From NCBI GenBank assembly GCA_038502055.1, contig JAXRKN010000024.1, forward strand, positions 62,001 through 126,000: DNA of 64,000 nucleotides, read 5' to 3'. The position numbers and the translations under genes are program-made. Below, one piece after another: positions 8,548 to 19,027 of this stretch (the first letter of the stretch is position 1; each line of letters begins with the position of its first letter). This DNA comes from Tanytarsus gracilentus (lineage: Eukaryota > Arthropoda > Insecta > Diptera > Chironomidae). Under the pieces are notes generated by a model. The model saw nothing but the letters and a program-made list of their open reading frames with translations. It was not told where the DNA came from and made no database searches.

Positions 8548-9780
8548 TCACGAGCTTCCATTTTTAGGAAATCGATAATTTTTATATGAAAATTTCAAGC
8601 AATTTTCCTTCGGCGAATTCAAATCAATTTCTTCATATAAATTTTCAGAGTCACTAGTTACGCCCGCCATATTTCTGATATTGTATCTGACATTTCTCTC
8701 ATGAAAACTCTCATCTCGATATCTCGCAGTCACGCCTGAAGCTTTTCTCGTCCACAAATAATTTTCATTCTCAAACGCATTCGGAATTTTCACTTCAACG
8801 GTTTTGAAATATTTTTTGTAAATTGTAAAAATTAAAAAAATTAAAATTGAAAGTAAAATTAAAATACAACTCGAAAAAATCAAAATTTTTTTGATGCAAT
8901 TTCCATTCGAACATTTGTCGGCGACTTCAATCGCGTAAGAAGAAAAAATATTTGGCGACTTGAATTTTTTATTGACGCAATTTCCTTCCAAATTCAGCGT
9001 GTTAAGAACTTTCAAATTGTCAATCATTTTCGGCGAAAGCGAAATAAGTTTGTTGTTGTTTAATTTGACAGTTTTCAACTTTAAATTTCTTGCGAAAATT
9101 TTCTCATCAAGAAATTTAATAAAATTGTCGTGAATCGAAAGTTCCGTTAATTTTGGTAAATTTCTCAGCATTCGAGGTGTCAAAATTGAAATTCGATTTT
9201 CATCTAAATCGAGAATTTCGAGTGAATCTAAATCGTCGAAAGAATCTTCAGGAATTTCTGGAATTTCGTTGTCGTCCAAAAATAAAAGTTTTAAATTTCT
9301 TAAATTCATCAAAACTGCTTTATCGATAACTTTGATTCGATTTTTTGAAAGTATCAAAGCCGTTAAATTTTCAAACTTATCGCCAATTCCGAGTGGAATG
9401 TATTCAACATCTCTAAAGCCATGTTTCATGATTTTTAAAATTTTTGATGAGTTTTGAGGTTGTTGAATCTCAAAATTTTGCGAATTTATGACGTCATCGT
9501 CGATTTCGCAAGTTTTTTCTCCTCGGTCGATGACAAATTTACAAGCGATGATTGTGGGATCTGAAGTTTGAGTTAAAATTTTAGTTTTTGCATCTTTAAA
9601 AATTAAAAATGATTTAAAATTTTTTATGAAAATTTATTTTACCTTCAAAGTTGTTGGCTTCAATTGTTTGAACTTGTGATTGGTTTAAAATTGTTATAAC
9701 AAAAGTCAAGTAGAAGATGATTGATCTAAAAAATTATATTTGATTAAAATCCGTAATTTAAAAATTAAAAATTACCTCAT
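8548..9780 (-). CDS. LRR single-pass receptor with YEEI motif
   Basis: Three exons: 9776-9780, 9643-9725 and 8548-9593; phases 2 and 1; about 377 residues. The first coding exon is only ATGAG, spliced to ATCA, giving MRS and the signal peptide RSIIFYLTFVITILNQSQV. The ectodomain has the IIACKFVIDRGEKTC pair, then about six LRRs (about 100-240) with regular LxxLxLxxN spacing, then a C...C cap. The membrane span is about 265-287. The tail of about 90 residues is Arg/Asn-rich and holds NYLW and NLYEEIDL (Y349). YEEI is the optimal Src-family SH2 ligand and also occurs in the receptor at 5848-7281. Member of the same receptor cluster; role unknown. Confidence 0.82.
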
Positions 9781-11657
9781 TTTATTTTTTCTGATTTTTT
9801 AATTGAATTTTAATGAAAATATTTTAAAAGAACTTTACTTTACGAAATTTTGAGGATAAACTGAGTGAATTTGATGCAAACTCATGAGAGATAATTAATT
9901 TAAATGTAAAATTGCTCACTTCAGTCACAAAAGATAAAATTATTGTAGTTCACCGTCATTACATTCAAGGGGTGAAAACTTATAGGGTGGATGGACATAA
10001 CTTCTGAGTTTAAACATTCTGAGTAAAAATTTTTAGTAAAAATTAAATTTTAGTCCGTTAAAATTTCAATAAAAATTTCCTTAAAAGCTTTCAAGTTTTT
10101 TTCATCCCCACTTTTTCTCCCAATTTTCTTCAACCCCTACCAAAATGTTCGAAATTCAATTCGGTTTTTTCATCCACGCAGTCGCTTCAAATTTTTCGGC
10201 TTTCGAACTTCTCCCACTTCCAAAAAAATATTTTTCTCCTCTAATAAACTTTCAACTTATCAAAATCATCTTTTTCTTCTTACAAAGTATTTTTATTCTT
10301 CACGCACGAATATCCATAAATAAAAAATTGATAATAAAATTTTCCAAGCCTTCAACAAAAAAAAGAAGCAAACAAACCCTTTTTTTCGTGAGAGCATATT
10401 GAGTTCATCAGCATCATTATTACGGTCAATTGATGGGAGCATGTCGAAGATTTAATAAACTCACCGGAGGAATTCTTTGAGCTTGAGTGAATTTTTAGGG
10501 TGTGAAAGTGAGAAAAATTCAATTTCGAACCTTTTGAGCTCGAATCCTAAAAATTTAAGAATTTAATTAGGAAAAAATAATTTTTCTAGATTTTATTTCA
10601 ACTTAAAAAAATTCAAATTTTAATTTTTTTTAAATTTTTAAATTAATCAACAATTTTAATTTGTTCAAAATTAATTAATTTTTTTTACAATTTTAAATTA
10701 ATCAACAATTTTAAAAAATTTATTCAAATTTTAAATTAATTAAAAATTAATTCAAATTTTAAAAATTTAAACTTTAAATTTCAATTTATCCAAAACAAAA
10801 TTAAAGATTCATTACAAAAATTCACATTTAAGTGCTTCCATCACGAAGTCATCGAATTTAAACTCTTCTCCACCGCATGTTCGACAACCGAACGATGTTG
10901 GAATTTAAAAGGAAACTTGAAATGTAATAAAAATTCATTAGATTCGAATTCAATTGTTCTTTTTTGATCAATTCAGAAAGAAAACTTCCGAGTGCATTAT
11001 GCAAACTTTTATGTCTCATGAATGTTTCACATGAATTTCATGAAAGCGGGAGGAGACGAGACAGATGTCAATGCTGCTTGCGAAATGTTCATGAAAATGT
11101 AATGATTTTAAATTGAGAGAAAAAGGGATTAAAAATTTCTGGGAATTTAAACATGATAAAAATTAATTTTGGAATTTTTAGGAATAATTTTAAAAAATTT
11201 ATTTCAAAAATTAAATTTTTTTACGTAAATTTAAAAAAACCATAACATCACCCGGTTTTCCGGAAAACGAATAAATTTATAAATTATTCCTGGAATTTAA
11301 AAATTATTGTGAAATATAAAAAATACTTCTATGATTTAAAAAATATTCCTGGAATTTAAAAATCATTCCTGAAATTTAAAATAAAATTGTTTTCAAGAGA
11401 AACTGAAATTTTTAAATAATAATTTTAATTTCCGGAAAATGGAAAAATAAAAATTTCCAGAAAATATTTTTTTTTTCTGAAATTCCGGGAAAGTTATCTT
11501 TTTAAAAATCATCACAAGTCAAAAAATTCTAACTTTCACGCTAAATTTTCCCCAATTTACAACTTAATAAAAATTGATTTTCCACTCGAAAAAAATTCAT
11601 CCCCATAAACTTCTTAAAAATGCAAATTTTATTCACCGACCAATTTTTTGTTTACAT
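9781..11657. other. Intergenic spacer with no supported gene
   Basis: It separates the receptor cluster from the GalNAc-transferase. More complex sequence lies at about 10820-11100. Loose repeats of ATTCCTGGAATTTAAAAATTATT occur at about 11280-11400, close to CCGGTTTTCCGGAAAAC and TTCCGGAAAAT motifs, possibly a decayed element. A short plus-strand frame at 10145-10402 lacks splice support or a recognisable sequence and is not called. Confidence 0.45.
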
Positions 11658-13887
11658 TCATTGGCTCTCGAGCAATTGAATTTCCTCCTCGTTCAATATT
11701 TCCGCACCATATCGCGTCCACTCTCTCAGCATCGTTTCATTTCTCCATCCAAATTTCCACTTTTGCAGCTCGGAATTTTCATCACATTTCGCTAGAAAAA
11801 CCGCACCGACATCCATCTTAACAGCGTCCATCTCCAAACACTCATCACGCGCGACACCGCCGTGAAAAATTTGTTGACTATCGAGATCATAGCGGAAGTA
11901 TTGATTGCCCTGCATTTGATGGCAAACGGTTGTGGTGAGAGCGTCGTTTTCGCTTTGATCGAGGCAAAAAATTGTTCCTTTGAGTTCGATGTCGCGAAAG
12001 TGACGGAGCGTGAAAAATTGAGTTTTTTGAGGATTTCGAAGGTCAGTGGCGCACTGAAAAAGGCCAAAATCAACATTTTCCTCTTTTCCATAAGAGTCGA
12101 GACAGAGTTCGGGATTGAAGACACTTTGAATGACTCCCGAAGCGAACGGCGGTGGTTCGACCAGTGGATAAAACTCGAGAAGGTCTGGAGCAATTTTATT
12201 GATGAAATGTGAAAAGGGTTTGCACTTGAGCTTTTTCTTGATTGAAAGTTGATAAGAAATGTCACCGACCTCGACGTTGTTGTAACGTTCTGGATCTCGC
12301 ATGTAAATGTAATTTTTATACTCGTCCATCCACACTTCAGCGACGCGTTTGTAGTTGCTGAAAATTTAATAGTTAATTTTAGGAGAAGTACGAAGTTAAG
12401 GTCATTTACCCTAATTCGGAATTTTTTAAAAAATATTTTTTTATACAGAATTTTCTTAAAAATAAAACCAAACTCACGTTGCAACGAAATCTTTTCCATC
12501 TCGATCATCCTCAAATGGCATCGCACCTCTAAAAATGTGTCCAACCCTCGAGCATGGTACATCAAACATTTCACCATGACACAGATGAATTTTAAAGCTC
12601 AACTCATACTGCTCACCACCCCAAATATCGAGACCCGTGTCATAACCGCCGAGCTCCCAAAAGAATTTCGTTGATATTGCGAAAAGTCCGCCAGCCATAA
12701 TTGGCGATTGAAAGAGGTCTGTTGGTGAATTTTGAGCGCCAGGTTTGAGTTCCATTTTACGGTAGTTGAAATTCCAGTCGAAAACACCTTGAAGAAAATT
12801 TTAAAAATATTTAAATTAAATTAAGCAGTAAATTGACAATAAACGACCTTAAAAAACCCTAAATACCCTCATTTAACCTTTGATGACGTTAAATAACTCT
12901 AAATTAACTTAGGTAACCTTCATTGACCCTAAACGACCTAATATGACCCTAAATTACCTTAAATGACCTTAACTAACCTCTAAATGACCTTAACTAACCT
13001 CTAAACAACCTTTTATGACCTTTAGCATAGATTTCATTTAAATTCTCACCTCTCGATCCCTCATCCTGCACAACATACTCGAAACTATTGAACTCAATCA
13101 CATCAATGAACGGACAAGTGCAAACTCGATAATTTTTCGCGATTGGTTCGAGCAATGGCGGCAGCCAGTTTGTGTTGGGTTCAGTGTGTGAATCTAAAAA
13201 TAGTAAAACATCGCCAAAAGCAGCTCGAGCGCCTGCAAGACGAGCCCAAATCAATCCTGACCGCGATGGAAGTTCTAAAAGTCGAACTCGACTGTCGAAA
13301 TTTAATTTGAGATAATTTTTGAGTTCATCATAGAGAAATTCTTTAGTCGATCGATCATTGACTAAAATAATTTCTCTAAGAAGATTCGATGGACTTCGAT
13401 TGATGACACTATGAACGGTTCGCATCAGCACACTCAAATGTTCATTGTAGAACGGAATGATGACACTAACAGTCGGAAGTTGCTTCAAATATTTCAACTT
13501 TTGACATTGCGGATGTCTTAAATCAGCCACAGATCGATTAACGGAAATTTTATCGGATATCAAGCCATTGTAGCCGTTTTCATCGAAAACTCTCTTACTC
13601 AATTCAATTTCATCATCCGACAATTTATCGAATCCACTTCCACCCTCGCCCGGTCCACTTCGACTTTTCTCCTGCTCCATAAATTCATAATCGTGCCAAT
13701 CGATTTTGATGTTGTCGATGTTGTGCTTGTGTCGGAAGAAAGACGACAGTGGCTCGATATAAATGAAATTGTGTGCGATACGAAGTGGCGAGTTGTTGTA
13801 TTCGATGACTTTGATCTGCATAATGAGCGTTGTGAGCATGATTGTGAAGAGGAGAAGACACGGCTCGATAAATGTTCGGCATTGAAG
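11658..13887 (-). CDS. Polypeptide N-acetylgalactosaminyltransferase (GT27), N-terminal exon unresolved
   Basis: Three exons: 13050-13887, 12478-12787 and 11658-12357, phases 1 and 2. The enzyme starts mucin-type O-glycosylation in the Golgi by moving GalNAc from UDP-GalNAc to Ser/Thr. A hydrophobic anchor (PCLLLFTIMLTTLIMQI) opens the first exon. Then come VSVIIPFYNE, VNDRST, the DxH metal motif in FLDSHTEP, VFDWNFNY, IWGGEQYELSF and PCSRVGHIFRG, all GT27 landmarks. The usual WGGEN has Gln for Asn. A C-terminal ricin-B lectin domain shows CLDSYG, CLDQS and CLEMD cysteine pairs and an LQKW (QxW) motif. The first in-frame ATG is at 13839, but the open frame reaches an acceptor at 13888, so a further 5' exon is possible. 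Substrates might include the Thr-rich mucin-like proteins encoded next to it; that link is inference. Confidence 0.9.
12838..13026. repeat. Degenerate tandem repeat in intron (TAAATGACCTTAACTAACCTC type)
   Basis: About 190 bases made of imperfect copies of an 11-20 base unit (gacctta/aacctct) fill most of the intron between the first two listed exons of the GalNAc-transferase. Two adjacent copies of TAAATGACCTTAACTAACCTC are identical. Confidence 0.7.
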
Positions 13888-13950
13888 CTGAAAAATGTGT
13901 TGGAAGTTTTAGATGAATTTACTGGATTTAATTAATTTTTTAAAAATTTA

Positions 13951-14007
13951 ATTGATTGATAACCGACAAGGAGGTAGCACAATGCTGATTTTAACCAGAA
14001 CGGAAAC
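13951..14007 (-). repeat. Partial copy of the CTACC/AATCAATCAA repeat
   Basis: On the reverse strand it reads TTCCGTT, AAAATCAG, TGTGCTACCTCCTTGTC, then ATCAATCAATTAAATT. This is the same order as the element at 3089-3232. Confidence 0.55.
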
Positions 14008-14451
14008 AACCGGAATTTTAATTGAAAATTCGTTGAGTTTTAGTTAAAATTTGTTTAATTTAACTTTTTAGGTTAACCCACACAAAGTTGTGGTAACGCT
14101 TATATGCTCATCTTTCCATCGAGATCTCAGCCCTACCTAAAGATTTAATTAAAATCAGGGCTGAGAACGTAAATAAACGAAATGTGCTTTAAAAATAGCA
14201 AAAATTTTAGTTCGTACTGCTAAAAAAGAATTTTTAATATTTGAAATTAAAAAAATCTAAAATAAGTCGAGCATTGATGAAAATTTAAGAAAAGTCGTCA
14301 CGAAAAATCAATTTTATTTTTTTTAAATGCCAAATTTTATTTTCAGAATTTTAAATGTGATCAAAATTTTATAAAGTGGATAAAAATAATTTTTTCTGTG
14401 ATTCTTTGTCCGTTAGAAATTTTGAGCTTTAAAGTTCCATTTTGTAGTTTT

Positions 14452-15681
14452 TTACTTTTTACAAAATTCTTCAATTTTAATTCCAAGTTCGCTTCTCATT
14501 GTTGAAATTTGAGCGCCGTAAAATTTCAAGTTTTTCATAGATTTTTCCACGTTCGACTTGATCATCGCTTTTTGAGCTATGATGGAAATTTTTTGATCCA
14601 CTTTTAAGTCTTCGAAATGTTTTTTTGACTCGTCAGCGACTTTTGAAGGTAATTTTTCAATTTTTTCATCAAGCTCGATGCATTTTGGGGTGAAATCGCA
14701 TTTTTGTGTTAAAATTTCGGTTTTCTGTGTTAAAATTCCTTCAAGTTGTTCAATTTTCTGTAAAATTTCCTTGTTGACTTTTTGTTCTTCAAGTTTTTCC
14801 ATTTTGCCTTCAAGTGATGAAAATTTCAGTAAAATTTCCTTCTCAATTTCATTTTTTTCCTTCAATTTTTGATTTTCTTCGTTTATTTTTTGATTAATTT
14901 CAAGAAGTTTCAAATTTTCGTCTTTTAATTTTAAATTTTCAGAATTTTCGTCTTTCAATTTTAAAATTACTTCGCTTAGTTTTTTGATTTCATTTTTTTG
15001 CTCTTTTAAAATTTCAAGTGTTGTCGTCAAGTTTGAGGTTAAAGTTGAGATTTCTTGATTTTTTTTGGCAGTTTCTGGATTTTCGGTTGTTGTTGTTGGT
15101 TTTGGTGTTGTTGTTGTTGTTGTTGCTGGAATGTAATTTGGATCTTTGCAGCTTTTTTCAACTTTACGGATGAGTTCAAGAACTTTTGAGCGATCATTAT
15201 GAGCAAAGTCGTAATCAGATGTGCATGGATTTGAAAACAAAGTTAATGATTTAAGTTTTTCCAATCCATTAAAAGTTCCGTCTTCAATATGTTTAATTTC
15301 ATTATATCCAAGATATAAAACCTCCAATTGCTGTCGAAATTCTTTTAAATCATCTTTTGTGATTTCTTGAAGATTTGAGCTGGAAATTTGAACATTTTTA
15401 ATATTTTTGAAGAACTTTGTGAGTCCGCGTGGGAAGAAATTATTTTTTATGCTAGGAGCAATGAATCCAACAACATCATCGTCAGTTTTTCCACTTAAAT
15501 GTTGACCTCGAATTCCGGTGATTTCACGATCGTCTCTCGATGTTATCAATTCAGCATTTTTCACTTCACAGGTGTAACCTAAACTTGTTGCTCCATAATC
15601 AGAATAATCACAATCAACCACGACACTTTCACTTCTACCCACAAAAATCGCGATTAAAGCGAAAAAAACAAAAACTTTCAT
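14452..15681 (-). CDS. Secreted LRR plus coiled-coil protein with Thr-rich linker
   Basis: Single exon of 409 residues. I chose the ATG at 15681 because MKVFVFFALIAIFVGRSES is a clean signal peptide; the open frame upstream has no better ATG. The N-terminal domain is DCDY...GYTC followed by ITGIRGQHLSGKTDDDV, the domain also seen in the cluster LRR receptors. Two or three LRRs and a C...C cap follow (to about residue 175). Then come a Thr/Pro linker, and a long heptad-rich coiled coil (about 205-320). The C-terminal part has C-D-F-T-P-K-C and a final helix ending FCKK. No membrane span. LRR-plus-coiled-coil resembles mosquito LRIM/APL1 complement-binding proteins in outline, but the N-terminal domain differs, so this is an analogy. 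Unlike its neighbours it lacks the signal-peptide intron. Confidence 0.85.
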   Translation of the reverse strand: MKVFVFFALIAIFVGRSESVVVDCDYSDYGATSLGYTCEVKNAELITSRDDREITGIRGQHLSGKTDDDVVGFIAPSIKNNFFPRGLTKFFKNIKNVQISSSNLQEITKDDLKEFRQQLEVLYLGYNEIKHIEDGTFNGLEKLKSLTLFSNPCTSDYDFAHNDRSKVLELIRKVEKSCKDPNYIPATTTTTTPKPTTTTENPETAKKNQEISTLTSNLTTTLEILKEQKNEIKKLSEVILKLKDENSENLKLKDENLKLLEINQKINEENQKLKEKNEIEKEILLKFSSLEGKMEKLEEQKVNKEILQKIEQLEGILTQKTEILTQKCDFTPKCIELDEKIEKLPSKVADESKKHFEDLKVDQKISIIAQKAMIKSNVEKSMKNLKFYGAQISTMRSELGIKIEEFCKK

Positions 15682-17505
15682 ATTTTGAATTCTTTTCTCT
15701 CGAAAGTCTGAAGATCGACTGAACTTCACTCTCAATTTTTATATTTTTCAGCTTGACTTTTTGACTCGCGCGATGAAAATAAATTATTTAGAATTTGATA
15801 AGCGAACAAAAAAGTTCTCGAAGATTTCGTTATGAACTCATTCAGTTGATAAGAATTAAGTGAAATACATTTTAAAATGCTTTTATTAAAGTCTTAAAAA
15901 ATCTGAATGAAAAGTTTAAAATAGTAAAATATTTTTTATGTACGACTGTAAAAAAAATATAAAATTTTCTTAAATGAAGTGCCAAAAAAAATAATTTTCT
16001 AATTAAATCATTTAAAATATTTCTAAATTTAAAAAAAAAACATTTAAATAATTTCTTACCCGCAGCCACAAAAATTGTTTCACTCTCAACGCGGCTCTTC
16101 TGAGTGACATTTCACATTTGGTTTGGTCTTTCTAGCTTGAATATGATAATTTCTGGTTTTGACCTTTACCAGCTGGTTTATTTTTAATTTAATTTAATTC
16201 AATCAATCTTAAATTATTGAAATTTTCATTTTTCAACTTTTATTCTTAAAACTCAATTAATTTCAAATTCTTAAATCACTTTTTAATCACTTTTAAAAAT
16301 CCCGTCTAACTCTTTTAAATGTTAAAATTCATCTGAAGAGGAGAAAACAACAAAACAGTTGAGAGAAGCTTAAAAAATCTTCAATGAACGCTTTTGTTGT
16401 TTCTTTTTGTTGTGAAACACTTTTGACCATGCGACACCGATCATCCGAATCTTTTTTTTACCGCTAAGTGCTACCGAAAATGGCAAAGATCGAAAATTGG
16501 TTTGAGGCAAAAAATAATTTTAAAAAAATTAACTTTAAGTTCTTCAACTTTTAAATATTGAATGAAAATTTTTTCTATCATGAAATTTTCTCGTGACCGA
16601 CCGGCGGTTTTTAAAACACGATAATAAAAATTTCTTTCCGTTGTTTCACTTTAATGTTTTCCATCGAGACATTTGTCGTTCGGCATCACATATGCAAATT
16701 ATCAAATTATTTTGTATTATATGAGAAGATGGTCACAACAGCAGAGGATTGCATAACTTGAAATAACACACGGATCGATGCGAATGAAGAGAAAACAAGA
16801 AATGTTGAGATGGTCAAGAAAAATTTGTTTTATTTTTTTCTTCAAGAAAATAATTAATTACAAAAAATTATCATGAAAATCTTTTTAAAAATTTCCATTA
16901 TTTTATTTAAATAAATTTCAATCATTTTTCATAATTTTCACTCACTTAATTGCATAAAACAAAGCGACAATTAATTTACACGAGTTAACACTGCACAAAT
17001 GAAGATAAAACAAATTTCCTCGACTAATTATTTCATAATTATCTCATTTTGTCGTGTGCCATGCTGAATTTATGCATGCAATGGACTATCTATGTGCACC
17101 GAATGGAAACAACATGTTGCCAAAGCTTTTTTGTTTATTTTCCTCCTATGTGCGAGATGACAAATTGGTATGAAGGGCAAAAAAGTATGAGAGCGTAATG
17201 GAGATAATGACACTCACTGAATGGGTCGGAGAAATGGGATATGAGCAAGTTAAGGATGTTGTTTGTGTTTACATAAACTCTTCTGACGATATTAAATGTG
17301 AGAAGAAAAATCAGAGATGGAGAAAAAAGGCTTTAAGGAAAAAAATTTACAGAAAAAAAATTTCGAAATTTTATTAAATTTTTTTTTACAATTTTCTAAA
17401 AAATTTAGGGTAAAAATCTATGAAAAAATTTAGGGTAAAAATTTTATTTAATTTTTTTTATAATTTCTGAATTTTTGAAAAATAATTTTTCAGTTTCAAA
17501 TTTTT
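15682..17505. other. Intergenic spacer, possible regulatory islands
   Basis: No gene supported. Islands of more complex, less A+T-rich sequence at about 16370-16480, 16650-16800 and 17040-17280 stand out against homopolymer-rich surroundings and could be conserved non-coding DNA. A minus-strand frame at 15872-16069 is low-complexity and not called. Confidence 0.4.
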
Positions 17506-18659
17506 CTAATCAAAAGCACTCGCATTGACGTTCACATTAGGGAACATGGAAGCGAGCAGTTGCTGCCAAGTGAGTCCACCGAAAGCTTCGTTGAGAAATT
17601 CAGAAATCAAGTCGAGTGCAATGTTTAAAATTTTACCAAAGTCAGCGGGTCCGTCGAAGGAGAATCCTGGTGGTAAATTTGAAACTGAGTTGACTTTGGA
17701 TGTTGAGGTTGTTGATTGAGTTGTGGCAATTTCATCAATTTTACATCCTTGAACTTCAATTTCAAAATATAAATTTTCTAAATCATTTAGAATTTCATCA
17801 AGAAGTTTTTGAAGTTCATTTGCGTGATTTAAATAATTTGAAGAGATTTCAAAATATTTTAAGGAAAATTTCTTCAAATTTTTAACTTCAACATCATTCA
17901 AAGTTTCGTTAGATTTTTTGATGTAATCGAGAGCAGTTTTGTTAAAATTTTGTGCTTGAAGTTTGTCATCAGAAATTGACGATTGAAGTGAGTCGATGGA
18001 AGTTTCGAGAAGTTTAAGATTGGTCGTTAAAAAATTGCAGCTAAAATATTTTGAAAATTATTAGGAAAATTATTTTTGTTGAAATTATAAATAATAATTT
18101 AAATTTATAATTAAAATAATAATAATCAAATATAAATTATTGAATGTAATATTATTATTATTAATATTATCATTATTACTATTATTATTATTATCATTAT
18201 TACTATTATTATTAATATTACTATTATTATTTAAATTAACTGATTAATTATTTATTTTTGCAATTTTCTTACCTCATTCCTGAAAAATTAATTTCTTCTT
18301 TTGAAGAAGTCAAATTTTCAGTTGTTGTTGTTAATTTTGCATTTTCAATTCTTTCTCTAATTACATTTAATCGAGTCAAAATTAAATCTCTATTTGAAAT
18401 TAAAGTTGTTTCAGTCATTTTGTTGTCAGCTGGAACTTGCATTGGAGTTAAAGTTCCTTCAATTTGAATTAATAAAATTGAAATCAATGGCAACAGCCGA
18501 AAAATCCTGAAAATTTTTATTAATTAATGAGTTGTAATAACTTTAAAATGATTTTAAAATGATTTTTAATAATTTAAAAACTTTAGATAGAAATTTCAAG
18601 ATTTATAAAAACTTAAAATTTAAAAAATCAAAAGATTTTCAAACTTACATTTTCCTCAT
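17506..18659 (-). CDS. Secreted helical protein with Cys-bounded ~100-residue domain
   Basis: Three exons: 18649-18659 (MRK plus two bases), 18273-18506 and 17506-18040; phases 2 and 2; about 259 residues. Signal peptide MRKMIFRLLPLISILLIQIEG. After a Thr-rich stretch comes SC-NFLTTNLKLLETSIDSL, an all-helical region of about 99 residues ending QGC. A Ser/Thr linker and a C-terminal hydrophobic/aromatic segment with PPGFSFDGPADFG and GGLTWQQLLASMF follow. The Cys-to-Cys helical domain has nearly the same length and pattern as the C-terminal domain of the secreted protein at 45301-46591. No family recognised and no membrane span. It probably acts outside the cell. Confidence 0.72.
18148..18238. 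repeat. ATT trinucleotide microsatellite in intron
   Basis: About 90 bases of ATT/TTA triplets with occasional C substitutions lie in the second intron of the gene at 17506-18659. Confidence 0.9.
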
Positions 18660-19027
18660 CTTCGTCACAATTTTAATTTCTTTCAGAGTTCACAAAAATA
18701 GCTTTTTATCTGCTAATTGGAAGTTTTATTACTGAAACGTGTGTAAATTTTATTTCAATTAATGAAACTTGAGGTTAAAAAATTCTACGACTGAGAGAAT
18801 CGAGAAATTTTTAAATGTGTTTATAGAATCGAGAGTAAGTGACGAATTAATTAATTAATGACGTTAATTTTAAGAGAAATAATTTTAGTCACACAATTAT
18901 TAAAAATATTCAACGAGAATTTTCCTCGAAAAATTATAAAGTTAAAAGCAACTCCGAAGTCATGGTCTTTCACCCTAAATCACAAAAATTTTAATCAATT
19001 AAATTTTTTATTTCAAAAAAGATTTCG

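Noticed and set aside
655..9780. Receptor cluster as Toll-like genes
   Set aside because: LRRs and a membrane span are present, but there is no TIR domain; tails are 40-110 residues of linear motifs.
10145..10402. Plus-strand frame of 85 residues starting MFEIQFGFFIH
   Set aside because: Phe/Lys/Ile-rich with no signal, domain or splice partner; typical chance frame in A+T-rich DNA.
11792..12577. Minus-strand frame of 261 residues over the GalNAc-transferase
   Set aside because: It runs through an intron of the real gene and overlaps the correct frame, which has all GT27 and lectin motifs.
14452..15681. True orthologue of mosquito LRIM1/APL1
   Set aside because: Only the general layout agrees; the N-terminal CxY...YxC domain and Thr linker differ, so kept as analogy.
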